A DNA stretch of 64,000 nt from Microbulbifer sp. YPW16. Lineage in GTDB: Bacteria; Pseudomonadota; Gammaproteobacteria; Pseudomonadales; Cellvibrionaceae. Below are positions 7,089-15,065 of the stretch, piece after piece. Location: positions 3,428,001-3,492,000 of the forward strand of contig NZ_CP089928.1 in assembly GCF_021290385.1 (NCBI RefSeq), read 5' to 3'. Positions within the stretch are counted from its first letter, which is position 1. The number at the start of each line of letters is the position of its first letter. The notes below the pieces were generated by a model, which was given only the letters and a program-made list of their open reading frames with translations, was not told where the DNA came from and did not search any database. A program made the translations under genes and the position numbers.

Positions 7089-10000
7089 ATGTACGACTCG
7101 ACTCGAAAAAATATTAATCAATCAGTCGCTATCGAGGGTGACCAGAATAACGTTAATCTGACAGTCAACGTCTCGCCGGGATTAGCAGGTGTCTTTGGTC
7201 TCGGTAAGTGGCTCGGTAATTTAATGAGCCGACCTGTCCCCGTCCACAATCCGATAGGAGAATCCCTCTTAACAGCACCCAGAAAGGCACTCCGATTAAA
7301 TCGTTATCAAGAGGCAATCAGTCTCCTTGAAAACTTGGTTTTTGACCATGATCTGTCAAATTTTAATTCTGAAGTGCTGTCAGATGCGATATCGCTATAT
7401 TGCTGGGCACTGTATTCTCTGGAGAAGCTCGCTGATTGCCTCCAGTTTTTAGGGCAAGTTGAGGGGGCAGTTGGCTGTCACCGAGCTATTGATGTATGGC
7501 GTGCCATTACCAAGGACAAAATCCAGGGTGTGGAGGGAGACGTTTTCAAGTCGCTCATCGAAAAGTACCAAGATAGTGCCGTACTAATTTACTACTTGAT
7601 GGGGTGTGATAAACCTGAGTTTCAATTGCTGGCTAGAGAAAAAATCTCACACGCCATTGAGGACGGCGATTCGGAAAAGTTGAAGAAGCTTTCTGGACCT
7701 ATTCAACTTTTAGTTCTAGATGCAATTGCAAGGGAGAGCTTTGATGAGGCGAGAGCGTACTTGAGTCATGTTCATTTGGATATAGTTGAGGACTATTTGA
7801 AAGTGATGCTTCCAACCTACTTAAGGTTGAAGGAAATCATCGCTCTAGAGCTAGTATCTCATAATGTTCATATTCCTGCTTCCGTATTGCGTGAACTCCA
7901 TCAGATAAAGAGGGAGCTGCTCGAATCTGTTAAGGAGGCTGAAGGTGATGGTTATGATTACTTGGAGGGTAAGTCACTTTTAGTACTGGCTTATGCTTTA
8001 CTTTCCGAATACTCAAAGGCTGTAGATGTACTTAGTTTAAATCAGCTCCTATCCAGCCCCGTTGACGTGGTAAGAACAGTCGCTCTTTGTTATCAAGGTA
8101 TGGAAGATTGGCAGGGAATGGTTACCTTTATTGACTCCCTTCCGTCTGAGATAACTGATAATCTTCATAACGAAAAATTTGTTGCTCTGATGAATTCTGG
8201 CCGAAAATCTGAGGCGGAAGGGTTGGAGGTTAACCCGAGTGTCGGAGCTGCGCTCAACGCCGAGTCGGCAGATTTGTATTCTGTAACTGACAAGCATTAT
8301 GCAATTCAGCTCGCAGTAGCAAAAATAATTAACTTTGATCAGAGAGAAGAAGGTGTAGGCTACTTAAAGCATTTGCTAAGTCAAGAAACATCAATTACAG
8401 AGCGTTTTTACTTAGCTATTGCTTTGCACTCGGTGGGGTTGAGTGATGAATCCTTTAACCTTTTAAGCTCGGTATTTGAGGGCGTCGAATTTGGTCTTGG
8501 TCATGCTCAATGGATATATTTGAAGTTGCTGCTGGAGAAAAATTTTCAGAAATCTTTATCGAGAGCTTTTGGTAAGATTGGTGAGGATATAATTTTTTCT
8601 GATAAGAATGTGGCTGATATTTTTCTCAATTTTACACTTTCCACGAAGGGGCCATCGGAGGCCCTTGAAAAGCTTGAAGCAGCATCTGAGAAAGTTGATT
8701 CGGTTTTTATAAAGTTCCACATATTGCATTTGTGTTACCTGCTAAATAACCATGAAAAGGTTCGGCAATGGGTGTCGGAGTGGGGGGTCCCAGAAAATGC
8801 AAGCGATTATCAGGTTTTATGCTACTTACAGTTTTGTGGCGGAATTATTGATACCCTCTCAATTTATGAAAGGCTCTATAATATCTATAAGCGAAATGGC
8901 CATAGGCATGAGATTCAAAAATTGGTCATGGTCTTCTTTTTTAATCCCATATGGCTTGATAGATCTGCTGTTCTCGCAGATCTCAAGCCTGACAAGGAAA
9001 GCTTTGCTGCATATGTTCTTGATGATGCCAGTGAGATTATCCTCATTGATTCCCAGGTCGCTAATGGCCCCTTAACTTTGGCTAAGGGGCCGGATGACGT
9101 CCCAGCCTTAAAAAGCGCCTCTGTGGGGGATGAGGTAGAGCTAGAAGGTGCTACCAGAAAGGTTTCAGCAATTATACATCCGTATCTCTGGATGCGACGC
9201 CATGCAATGACATCTCTGTCAAAAAGGCCTGAAGAGACTGGTGTTTTTCAGTTGGCTGTGGGCGCTGGAGGTGAAGTTGTTGAAGAATTCAGGAAATTTA
9301 TTGCAACTTCTGATGAGCAGAGAGAGTCAGTGCTACAGGAGGTGCTTGATACGGGTTTCCCTTTAGCTCTCTCACTAGTGGGGTCAGATGGAAATCATCT
9401 TCGTGCCTGGAGAAGTGTGCATGAGTTTGCTCCTAAGCGTTCGGTGAATGTTGTTCATAGAGATCTTGAGCTTGATTGTCTCGAAGGGAAAAAGCTAATT
9501 TTAGACCCAGGTGCGATATACACGATTTTTTGTCGAACGTCTCTTTGGGAAAGACTTGAGGTTAGTGTTGTCCCTTCTGCTGCTTACATGTGTCACGAGT
9601 TCTCTGAACATCAATCAGTGACGAGAGGGTCAGGGATTGATGATTTAACTAAAAACTTTGATAGATATGAAATTTCAACTATTCCTGCAGAAGATCCAAA
9701 AGAGGAAGTTGTTGAAATTCTCAATAATTTGGACGTTGTGACTAAGGATTCTTTTTTATCGTGCCTGGGATATGGAGATAGAATTTTTGTAACGGACGAT
9801 CCTGCGATAATAGAGGTGGCAAATCACGTTGGTTTAGAGGCGGTAAGTACATTTTCTGTGATTAAGGCGAAAATGCTTGACTGTCATCAGTCTGGAGTGA
9901 GTTATAATGATTTCGCTCAGACCTATATTGAGCTTTGTGACTCATGTTTTTCAGTGAAATCTTTTCCTGTCATGCTTCTTTCCTACCTCTTGGGCGAAGA

Positions 10001-10358
10001 GTGTCCGAGAGATGTTGCCCTCCGATTTATTGATAGCTCCTTACGGGAAATACCTTTAACTGAGGATAATGTCCGGAATCTGGCCTTTTCAATTCTTATT
10101 GCAGGCCCACAAAGTTCGACCGCGATGAAGCTATCACATATGTTTAGGCATCTGCAGGAGGCGGATCGGAGAGGGTTTGCAAAGCATGCATCGATAGATA
10201 TATTTCGTGCACAAGCAGGGTTCTCCGATAGTGCTAAGATCGCTGCGATAATGCTCTTGGTTGAGGCCTTTTCTATTCCCGGGGTTCGTCCTCTAGGACC
10301 TCCGTATGGTTCCGCGTACTGCTTAAAATATCTTGTGCATTGCTTACAGAATAGCTAG
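7089..10358 (+). CDS. Alpha-solenoid (TPR-like) / GreA/B-C-like / PIN-like nuclease protein (element cargo)
   Basis: 1089 aa. Residues 10-28 carry a GxxNxV motif (QSVAIEGDQNNVNLTV). About 55-620 is a continuous series of amphipathic helix pairs, TPR-like. About 645-705 resembles the GreA/GreB C-terminal beta domain (SVGDEVELEGATRKVSAI). About 800-930 looks like a PIN domain: LILDPGAIYTI (D806), CHEF (E837) and RIFVTDD (D903/D904) sit where PIN acidic residues occur. A helical tail follows to 1089. I recall a TPR-GreABC-PIN family from comparative studies of conflict systems but cannot confirm it here. Expected activity is RNA cleavage, possibly tied to transcription or translation. Codon use is AT-rich and the Shine-Dalgarno is weak. 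Confidence 0.7.
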   Translation: MYDSTRKNINQSVAIEGDQNNVNLTVNVSPGLAGVFGLGKWLGNLMSRPVPVHNPIGESLLTAPRKALRLNRYQEAISLLENLVFDHDLSNFNSEVLSDAISLYCWALYSLEKLADCLQFLGQVEGAVGCHRAIDVWRAITKDKIQGVEGDVFKSLIEKYQDSAVLIYYLMGCDKPEFQLLAREKISHAIEDGDSEKLKKLSGPIQLLVLDAIARESFDEARAYLSHVHLDIVEDYLKVMLPTYLRLKEIIALELVSHNVHIPASVLRELHQIKRELLESVKEAEGDGYDYLEGKSLLVLAYALLSEYSKAVDVLSLNQLLSSPVDVVRTVALCYQGMEDWQGMVTFIDSLPSEITDNLHNEKFVALMNSGRKSEAEGLEVNPSVGAALNAESADLYSVTDKHYAIQLAVAKIINFDQREEGVGYLKHLLSQETSITERFYLAIALHSVGLSDESFNLLSSVFEGVEFGLGHAQWIYLKLLLEKNFQKSLSRAFGKIGEDIIFSDKNVADIFLNFTLSTKGPSEALEKLEAASEKVDSVFIKFHILHLCYLLNNHEKVRQWVSEWGVPENASDYQVLCYLQFCGGIIDTLSIYERLYNIYKRNGHRHEIQKLVMVFFFNPIWLDRSAVLADLKPDKESFAAYVLDDASEIILIDSQVANGPLTLAKGPDDVPALKSASVGDEVELEGATRKVSAIIHPYLWMRRHAMTSLSKRPEETGVFQLAVGAGGEVVEEFRKFIATSDEQRESVLQEVLDTGFPLALSLVGSDGNHLRAWRSVHEFAPKRSVNVVHRDLELDCLEGKKLILDPGAIYTIFCRTSLWERLEVSVVPSAAYMCHEFSEHQSVTRGSGIDDLTKNFDRYEISTIPAEDPKEEVVEILNNLDVVTKDSFLSCLGYGDRIFVTDDPAIIEVANHVGLEAVSTFSVIKAKMLDCHQSGVSYNDFAQTYIELCDSCFSVKSFPVMLLSYLLGEECPRDVALRFIDSSLREIPLTEDNVRNLAFSILIAGPQSSTAMKLSHMFRHLQEADRRGFAKHASIDIFRAQAGFSDSAKIAAIMLLVEAFSIPGVRPLGPPYGSAYCLKYLVHCLQNS

Positions 10359-10379
10359 TGGTAAGTGATATTCGTACAC

Positions 10380-12044
10380 TTATTGACAGAACTCCAAGGG
10401 CGGGGCGTTCGCCCCGCCTGAAGAGAAGTTCAGGGGCGAATATTCGCCACCTTGCTCCGATACAGCCATCGGCCGGATGGTCCAGTCAAAGAACCGAGTC
10501 CTGACCTTTTCGACTCCGCGGTATAGCAGCCCCAAAAGCTTCTTGGCTTCTTCCCCATATTTGTTGAGAGCCGGCTTGGTGACCTGGTAAGCCCGCAGAG
10601 GCTGGTCCTTGCGGGCAACAGTGGGCCCGCCGGACAGGTCCACAAACCGCTCCCAGTCTCCCTCATCAGCGGCCTTGACGATCTCGGCCAGCTTCTCGTC
10701 CCCCACAGAGTCCAACACGGCTTCTTTGAGGTCACTGTGAGACAGGCGTCGGCACTCCCGCCAAGCGGTAACCGCCGGACCGCCGAGCTGCTGAAACTGC
10801 CGAATTCCCCAGGTTGATGCCCAGGCGCGAATACGGGTGGCACTCTCTATTGCCTCGTGGCCATAGAGGTCCTCGCCCACGTCCACTCCGTCGATGTTCT
10901 TCGCTATGTATTTGGCGATATAGCCGGTCGCAGTGCCTTTGTCTGGGTCGATGTATTCGACCTTCAGACGGTGCTTGTCAGCTCCTGTCTCATGGCCATC
11001 CACCTCCAGGGCATAGTGGCGCATGACTTCAATGGCTGGCTTCACCTCTGTTTGCGGCAGGAACAGGAGCAGGTGCCAGTGGGGGCACCCGTCGTGGTGG
11101 GGTTCTACCACTCGGAACCCATAAGGCTTGATTGCCATGCGGTCGAGCTTCGCCCGGACCTTGCTCCACTGGCGGTTGAAGTAGGCCTGGGCGTCGGCAG
11201 GCGTATAGCCCTGATACTTGGGGTTGGGTATGCAAGGTTTGGACAGGAAGCTGTGGTACTTGGACGGAGCGGTGAGGGTCACGAAGATCCCTACATCTCC
11301 CCGTTTGGCTGAGGTGGCCTCAAAGCCAGATAGCCGGGTCATCAGCTCGTTTCGGCGGTTGGTCAGGTTGGAGATGCCTCGCTTGCTGATATCCAGGAGG
11401 CTGAAGACCTGGCCTACATCATTCTCGGCAACCAGCTTGGCCAGCAGGCCCTCATTCCGGTTCCACTGGGAGAGCTTGCGCTTCACACCGTTGTTGCTGG
11501 CATAGATACCGGATTGCTTGTTAACCAGTCCCAGCTTGATATGCACCGTCTCCAGGATGGTGTCCTGACGCCTGCGGATCTGCCGGCGCCACCACTGCTC
11601 GCAGAATGTGCGCGCGAGGGCCGGTGCCAGCTCATCATGGCCCGCTTCGTACGGAGCGGGGTGTGGGAACTCAAACCCACAGGTATCCAATACGGAAATA
11701 ACCTTCTCAAGAGCTTTCCTGAAACCGCGAGTCTTGAGTATGTGGATAAAGGCCCTTTTCAGTTGTGGGGCCTTGCGGCTGGCGAAGCTCTTCACCTCGT
11801 CATCTGATGAAGTGATGAACAGCCCCTCAAATGATCTGCCAAGGGTGAGCTGCTTGTGTAACTTGCGCAGCTCTGTATTCGCGGCCACGTGCCCCTCTTG
11901 GAGTGCGAGGCGCCTGTAGTGGTGAGCGAGGGGCGGGCAGATGTACTCGTGTGCGCGGAAGATCCGCTCTCGGAACTGGCGACACTCACGAGTCCCGAAG
12001 CCTTCGGTGATACCCAATGCCTTATCCAGGGCAAACTCAGCCAT
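10380..12044 (-). CDS. Phage gpA-like HUH rolling-circle replication protein
   Basis: 554 aa, related to the P2-type replication gene A endonucleases. The HUH metal-binding motif is H322-W-H324 in GCPHWHLLLF, and the paired catalytic tyrosines are Y375 and Y379 in GYIAKYIAKNID. A preceding FVTLTAPSKYH block (about 254-264) is the conserved motif 1. Such enzymes nick one strand at the origin, stay linked through tyrosine, and start rolling-circle synthesis. Shorter than P2 gpA, mainly in the C-terminal part. Last of the leftward block int-unknown-alpA-rep, converging with the cargo 21 bp away. Replication of the excised element is the likely role. Confidence 0.88.
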   Translation of the reverse strand: MAEFALDKALGITEGFGTRECRQFRERIFRAHEYICPPLAHHYRRLALQEGHVAANTELRKLHKQLTLGRSFEGLFITSSDDEVKSFASRKAPQLKRAFIHILKTRGFRKALEKVISVLDTCGFEFPHPAPYEAGHDELAPALARTFCEQWWRRQIRRRQDTILETVHIKLGLVNKQSGIYASNNGVKRKLSQWNRNEGLLAKLVAENDVGQVFSLLDISKRGISNLTNRRNELMTRLSGFEATSAKRGDVGIFVTLTAPSKYHSFLSKPCIPNPKYQGYTPADAQAYFNRQWSKVRAKLDRMAIKPYGFRVVEPHHDGCPHWHLLLFLPQTEVKPAIEVMRHYALEVDGHETGADKHRLKVEYIDPDKGTATGYIAKYIAKNIDGVDVGEDLYGHEAIESATRIRAWASTWGIRQFQQLGGPAVTAWRECRRLSHSDLKEAVLDSVGDEKLAEIVKAADEGDWERFVDLSGGPTVARKDQPLRAYQVTKPALNKYGEEAKKLLGLLYRGVEKVRTRFFDWTIRPMAVSEQGGEYSPLNFSSGGANAPPLEFCQ

Positions 12045-12077
12045 GATGGAAGCCCCTTCTTGGCTCGCCCCGAGGAT

Positions 12078-12245
12078 CTATAGGTAGGCCCAGAGGGATG
12101 ATCCTTTGGCCTATAGGCCGGATAACGCCTATAGGTCCCCTTGTGAGGGCTGAAAGGGTTAGAGCGGGGTGCGACCTATAGGCTGAACAGGGTTCAGGAC
12201 CCTGTGGGCTATAGGCTCGGTCCGGTGTGGCGACCATGCTATAGC
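12078..12245. repeat. CTATAGG iteron-like array with hairpin, candidate origin or operator
   Basis: Between rep and alpA, CTATAGG occurs at 12078, 12111, 12129, 12176 and 12209, and a partial GCTATAGC at 12238. Spacings are 33, 18, 47 and 33 bp. The second copy is a 12-bp perfect palindrome GGCCTATAGGCC (12108-12119). A 7-bp stem hairpin ACAGGGT/ACCCTGT with a five-base loop occupies 12187-12205. Repeats plus hairpin beside an HUH rep gene suggest the double-strand origin or an autoregulatory site. Confidence 0.65.
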
Positions 12246-12478
12246 CCCAGCTGGCCCAGGTGGTCCAGCTTCTGCTGCTCGTCCAGCCACCGGTCCAGGT
12301 CTTCCCGCAGGTAGCGGACGGCACGACCGATCTTGATAAAGGGTGGTGCTGGCGTCCGGGAGTCTCGCTTACCGTCCATGCGGGATTGGCGAAGAAATGA
12401 GCGGCTCATGCAGATGTACTGCGCCGCTTCCTGTTCGCTGAGAGCGCGAGATTGGAGTGTTTCGCTGTTGTGCCCCAT
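12239..12478 (-). CDS. AlpA/excisionase-like helix-turn-helix regulator
   Basis: 79 aa from the ATG at 12478, chosen because GAGG lies six bases upstream; an ATG at 12505 would add nine residues but has no ribosome-binding site. The protein has the MerR-like winged HTH of the AlpA/HTH_17 group: LSEQEAAQYICMSRSFLRQSR, then PPFIKIGRAVRYLREDLDRWLDEQ. Such proteins switch on integrase/excision genes or act as directionality factors in P4-like and satellite elements. It sits between rep and the unknown 318-aa gene, with tandem palindromes upstream (12530-12584) that it could bind. Confidence 0.8.
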   Translation of the reverse strand: MGHNSETLQSRALSEQEAAQYICMSRSFLRQSRMDGKRDSRTPAPPFIKIGRAVRYLREDLDRWLDEQQKLDHLGQLGL

Positions 12479-12529
12479 GTTTGCCTCATGTCTATCAGTG
12501 AGCATGTGGCCACGTTAAAGGGCGGAAAT

Positions 12530-12584
12530 GGTTGATTAACGTTAGCGTTAATAAATAGGGGGTTGATTAACCTTAGCGTTAATT
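12530..12584. repeat. Two tandem 31-bp-spaced palindromic repeats upstream of alpA
   Basis: GGTTGATTAACGTTAGCGTTAA begins at 12530 and recurs with one change (C for G) at 12561. Each holds an inverted repeat TTAACG-TTAG-CGTTAA (12536-12551; second copy 12567-12582 with one arm mismatch). The position, 50-105 bp upstream of the alpA start, fits a dimeric repressor/activator operator. The rest of 12506-12642 is non-coding. Confidence 0.7.
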
Positions 12585-12642
12585 ATTTACCGCTTCGCTT
12601 AACTTTTCTGCTTAATTTCGGTTGCCCAGTTGGCTAGGGTGC

Positions 12643-13599
12643 TTACTCGGGGCACTCCGCGGCAAGCCTACTCCTTATCTTAGCTAACGTAGGGCCAAAT
12701 GAATTCCAGGTAAGCGATAGGGACTTGCCACTCCGGTTACACCACTCGATACAGTCGGAGTCCACACGAACTAGTATGTGGTCAGTGTCGAATACCGGTT
12801 CGTCAAGATCGGCGTCTTGTTCTATGAGTCGCCAGATCGCTTTGGCTTTTATGTGAGGGTCGGCACGAACTATACGCTCGATCAACTCGTGTAATTGGCT
12901 GCTGCGAAGACCTCGAGTTTGCGCCTTTACATCACCAACTGCTGCCGTTCTACGAACTTCGAATCTGGCTTGAGACTGTCGATCGCGAAAACGCTCTATT
13001 TCGGAGGCGGGAATTCTTAGGGATTCCGGCTCGAATCTGGAGTTGCTTTTAAAATCGAGGATCGGTCCTTCTTTGCCTGGTAAGCTCTTTCGAAAGTCCT
13101 CAAATTCCTTAGGTACCGGCTCTGGGCTGGCCATCTTGTCGAGCATGTCGGCGAGAGTGTCCGTCCATGGCGTAGCTTCTTTGGGGAGGGGGGTAGCATA
13201 GAATTTGTGTAGCGGAAACTTGTCTTTCTCGACAGGCCTCCACTCTCTAATCGGACCGTGGGGTAGTTCACGCTCAAATGGGTATTGGTGGCGCCAGTCA
13301 GAAACGCCAAAGTCCTCCCACACGTAACCCCAGCCTTGGCCCACATGAATGATTTGTCCGTCCAGCAGACTAGCTATGGTATCCACATGTAGTGACATGT
13401 GGCCGCGATACCGGATTACTGCACAGCCGATCCAATGGTCAGTCTCTTTGGGCACGAACAGCAGGATCTGCCTATGGCCTGTATATACGACCGCTTGGAT
13501 TTCTTTGGATCTTATGGCATGGGCTAGCTCGGAACCTCTTAAAGACAGCATCTCTTGGGCTTCAGCTAACGTATAGCAGGGGCTTGAGTAGTGGGTCAT
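12643..13599 (-). CDS. Uncharacterised element protein with N-terminal HTH-like segment
   Basis: 318 aa, no family recognised. The first 35 residues (YTLAEAQEMLSLRGSELAHAIR) look like a MerR/excisionase-type helix-turn-helix. The centre is rich in Trp, His and Pro (GWGYVWEDFGVSDWRHQYPF), and the C-terminal third is charged and probably helical (LHELIERIVRADPHIKAKAIWRLIEQ), ending with a strand-rich tail. No transmembrane segment or catalytic motif seen. It lies 32 bp downstream of the integrase and likely shares its transcript. A DNA-binding role in element control is a guess from the N-terminus and position. Confidence 0.6.
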   Translation of the reverse strand: MTHYSSPCYTLAEAQEMLSLRGSELAHAIRSKEIQAVVYTGHRQILLFVPKETDHWIGCAVIRYRGHMSLHVDTIASLLDGQIIHVGQGWGYVWEDFGVSDWRHQYPFERELPHGPIREWRPVEKDKFPLHKFYATPLPKEATPWTDTLADMLDKMASPEPVPKEFEDFRKSLPGKEGPILDFKSNSRFEPESLRIPASEIERFRDRQSQARFEVRRTAAVGDVKAQTRGLRSSQLHELIERIVRADPHIKAKAIWRLIEQDADLDEPVFDTDHILVRVDSDCIEWCNRSGKSLSLTWNSFGPTLAKIRSRLAAECPE

Positions 13600-13631
13600 T
13601 TCTATAGTCCTTGCTGCTTAACTATCTGTTT

Positions 13632-14876
13632 TCATCCAATCAGGGCGACGGCGTCAGCTTTGTGGTCCGGGGCTAAATGCGCATAACGTAACGTAGTGTT
13701 CAAGCTGGCATGGCCACATAGCTCCCGGACCGTGTTTAGGGGGACTCCATTCATGACGAGCTTAGAGGCGAAGTCGTGGCGCATGTCGTGCCAGCGGAAC
13801 TTCTCTATGCCGGCCTTCTTCAGGATGCTGTTCCAGGAGCTCTTAACATTGTCCAGGCGGCCACCGTCGTCGGCAGGGAATACCAAGCCATCCGGTAGTG
13901 GTGCCTGGCGCAGCCAGTCAACCAGAGTTTGATGGGCAGTAGGACTTAGCGGGATATGGCGGGTCTTGCTGGACTTGGCTGTCTCTCCCCGCACGGTGAT
14001 GACTCTCTTGTCGAGATCGACACATGACCATTCCAGGTCGAACAGCTCCCCGCGTCTCATGCCTGTCTTGAGGGAAAGGGTAATCAGCGGGGTCATGCGG
14101 TCGGCGAAGGCATGACCGCTCAGGTCGGGCAGGAGAGGGTAGCCCCGCGCTCTGCGGTGCTGGTTTCCTCGCTCCCGTCCTTCTTTCAGCTCACTGTCCC
14201 GCTGTTCCAAGGCCTTGAACAGCCGCTCTTCCTCTTCTGGCGACAGGTAGCGGGCCTTCCGGCCCTCATCGACTCTCAGGGCCTTCAGTTTCTTCAGGGG
14301 ATGCTCTTCCAGCACCTCCCATTCCACCGCCTTAGTCAGGACCCCACGAAGGGCATTCACACAGCGATTGACGTAGGAGGGCTTACGGCCTGCTTGGAGT
14401 CGGTCGGTTCGCCAGCGCTCGATCTTCCGGAGCTGGATCTGGCTCATAGGTAGGTCCAGGAGGTCGGGGAAGGACGCGCGGACAGTGTTGATCGTGTATT
14501 GGCCGCTCTTCTGGTTAGAAAGTGCCCAGGGCTCGTACTGGTCGGTCAGAAAGCGTCCCAGAGTACCCTTTAGGGCCTCTTTGGCTTTCTGGCGACCCTC
14601 AATCTTCTCTCCCTGGACATCAATTCCCTCTGCGACCTTGCCGGCCATGCTTGTAGCCTGGTCCCTAGCCTGGGCAATGGTTAGCGAGGGGCCCAGCGCA
14701 CCAATCTTGATCCGCTTGCGCCGGCCATCATTTGTACGATAGGAGAAATAGAAGGTCTTCCGCCCGGTGGGTTGGACCCGGAGCAGGAAGCCCCTCAGCT
14801 CGGAGTCCACGACCTCGTAAGCCCTCTCCTGGGGCTCAAGGCCTCGGACCGTTGTGGTGGTAAGCTTGGCTTGCAT
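13632..14876 (-). CDS. int: Tyrosine-family site-specific integrase
   Basis: 414 aa. The N-terminal 90 residues form the DUF4102-type arm-binding domain (LRGFLLRVQPTGRKTFYFSY), residues 105-195 the core-binding SAM-like domain, and 210-410 the catalytic domain. Visible active-site residues: R274 (TGMRRGE), K304, H363-x-x-R366 (HDMRHDF), H389 (LCGHASL) and nucleophile Y398 (TLRYAHL). AGGAGG lies five bases before the ATG. It sits at the right border of the element, 190 bp from attR, and should catalyse integration into and excision from tRNA-Ala. Confidence 0.95.
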   Translation of the reverse strand: MQAKLTTTTVRGLEPQERAYEVVDSELRGFLLRVQPTGRKTFYFSYRTNDGRRKRIKIGALGPSLTIAQARDQATSMAGKVAEGIDVQGEKIEGRQKAKEALKGTLGRFLTDQYEPWALSNQKSGQYTINTVRASFPDLLDLPMSQIQLRKIERWRTDRLQAGRKPSYVNRCVNALRGVLTKAVEWEVLEEHPLKKLKALRVDEGRKARYLSPEEEERLFKALEQRDSELKEGRERGNQHRRARGYPLLPDLSGHAFADRMTPLITLSLKTGMRRGELFDLEWSCVDLDKRVITVRGETAKSSKTRHIPLSPTAHQTLVDWLRQAPLPDGLVFPADDGGRLDNVKSSWNSILKKAGIEKFRWHDMRHDFASKLVMNGVPLNTVRELCGHASLNTTLRYAHLAPDHKADAVALIG

Positions 14877-14902
14877 GAATCCTCCTAGAATCCCCTGATC
14901 CT

Positions 14903-14926
14903 AAATTTAAGTCCATATTAAGTCCA
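14903..14926 (+). repeat. Right arm-type site, 24-bp repeat
   Basis: Matches 6592-6615 at 23 of 24 bases, with the same double TTAAGTCC at an 11-bp period. It lies between the integrase start and attR, the expected place of a P-arm site. Confidence 0.6.
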
Positions 14927-14962
14927 ATCTGAATGAACAGGGGAGGGAGGTGAAGATTAGCA

Positions 14963-14980
14963 GTGAACAAGGGTGAACAA
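14963..14980 (+). repeat. Tandem GTGAACAA repeat near attR
   Basis: GTGAACAA at 14963-14970 and 14973-14980, a 10-bp period, with a related TGAACA at about 14934. This spacing puts both copies on one DNA face. Candidate binding site for integrase or the AlpA-like protein. Confidence 0.4.
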
Positions 14981-15065
14981 TGTAAGCTATTGATTTGTAT
15001 AGGTAAAGGGCGATTTTACTGCTTATAATTGTTCGTCGTGGTTCACTGGGATTTACGCATTTTTT

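Noticed and set aside
6828..7175. True RHIM in the cargo proteins
   Set aside because: The V/I-Q-V/I-G tetrad is missing; only the G-x-x-N-x-(I/V) part agrees, so I call it RHIM-like at most.
6828..10358. Classical toxin-antitoxin pair
   Set aside because: The first protein is a membrane-anchored mini-protein and the second is ten times the size of typical toxins; not excluded functionally, but the layout does not match known types.
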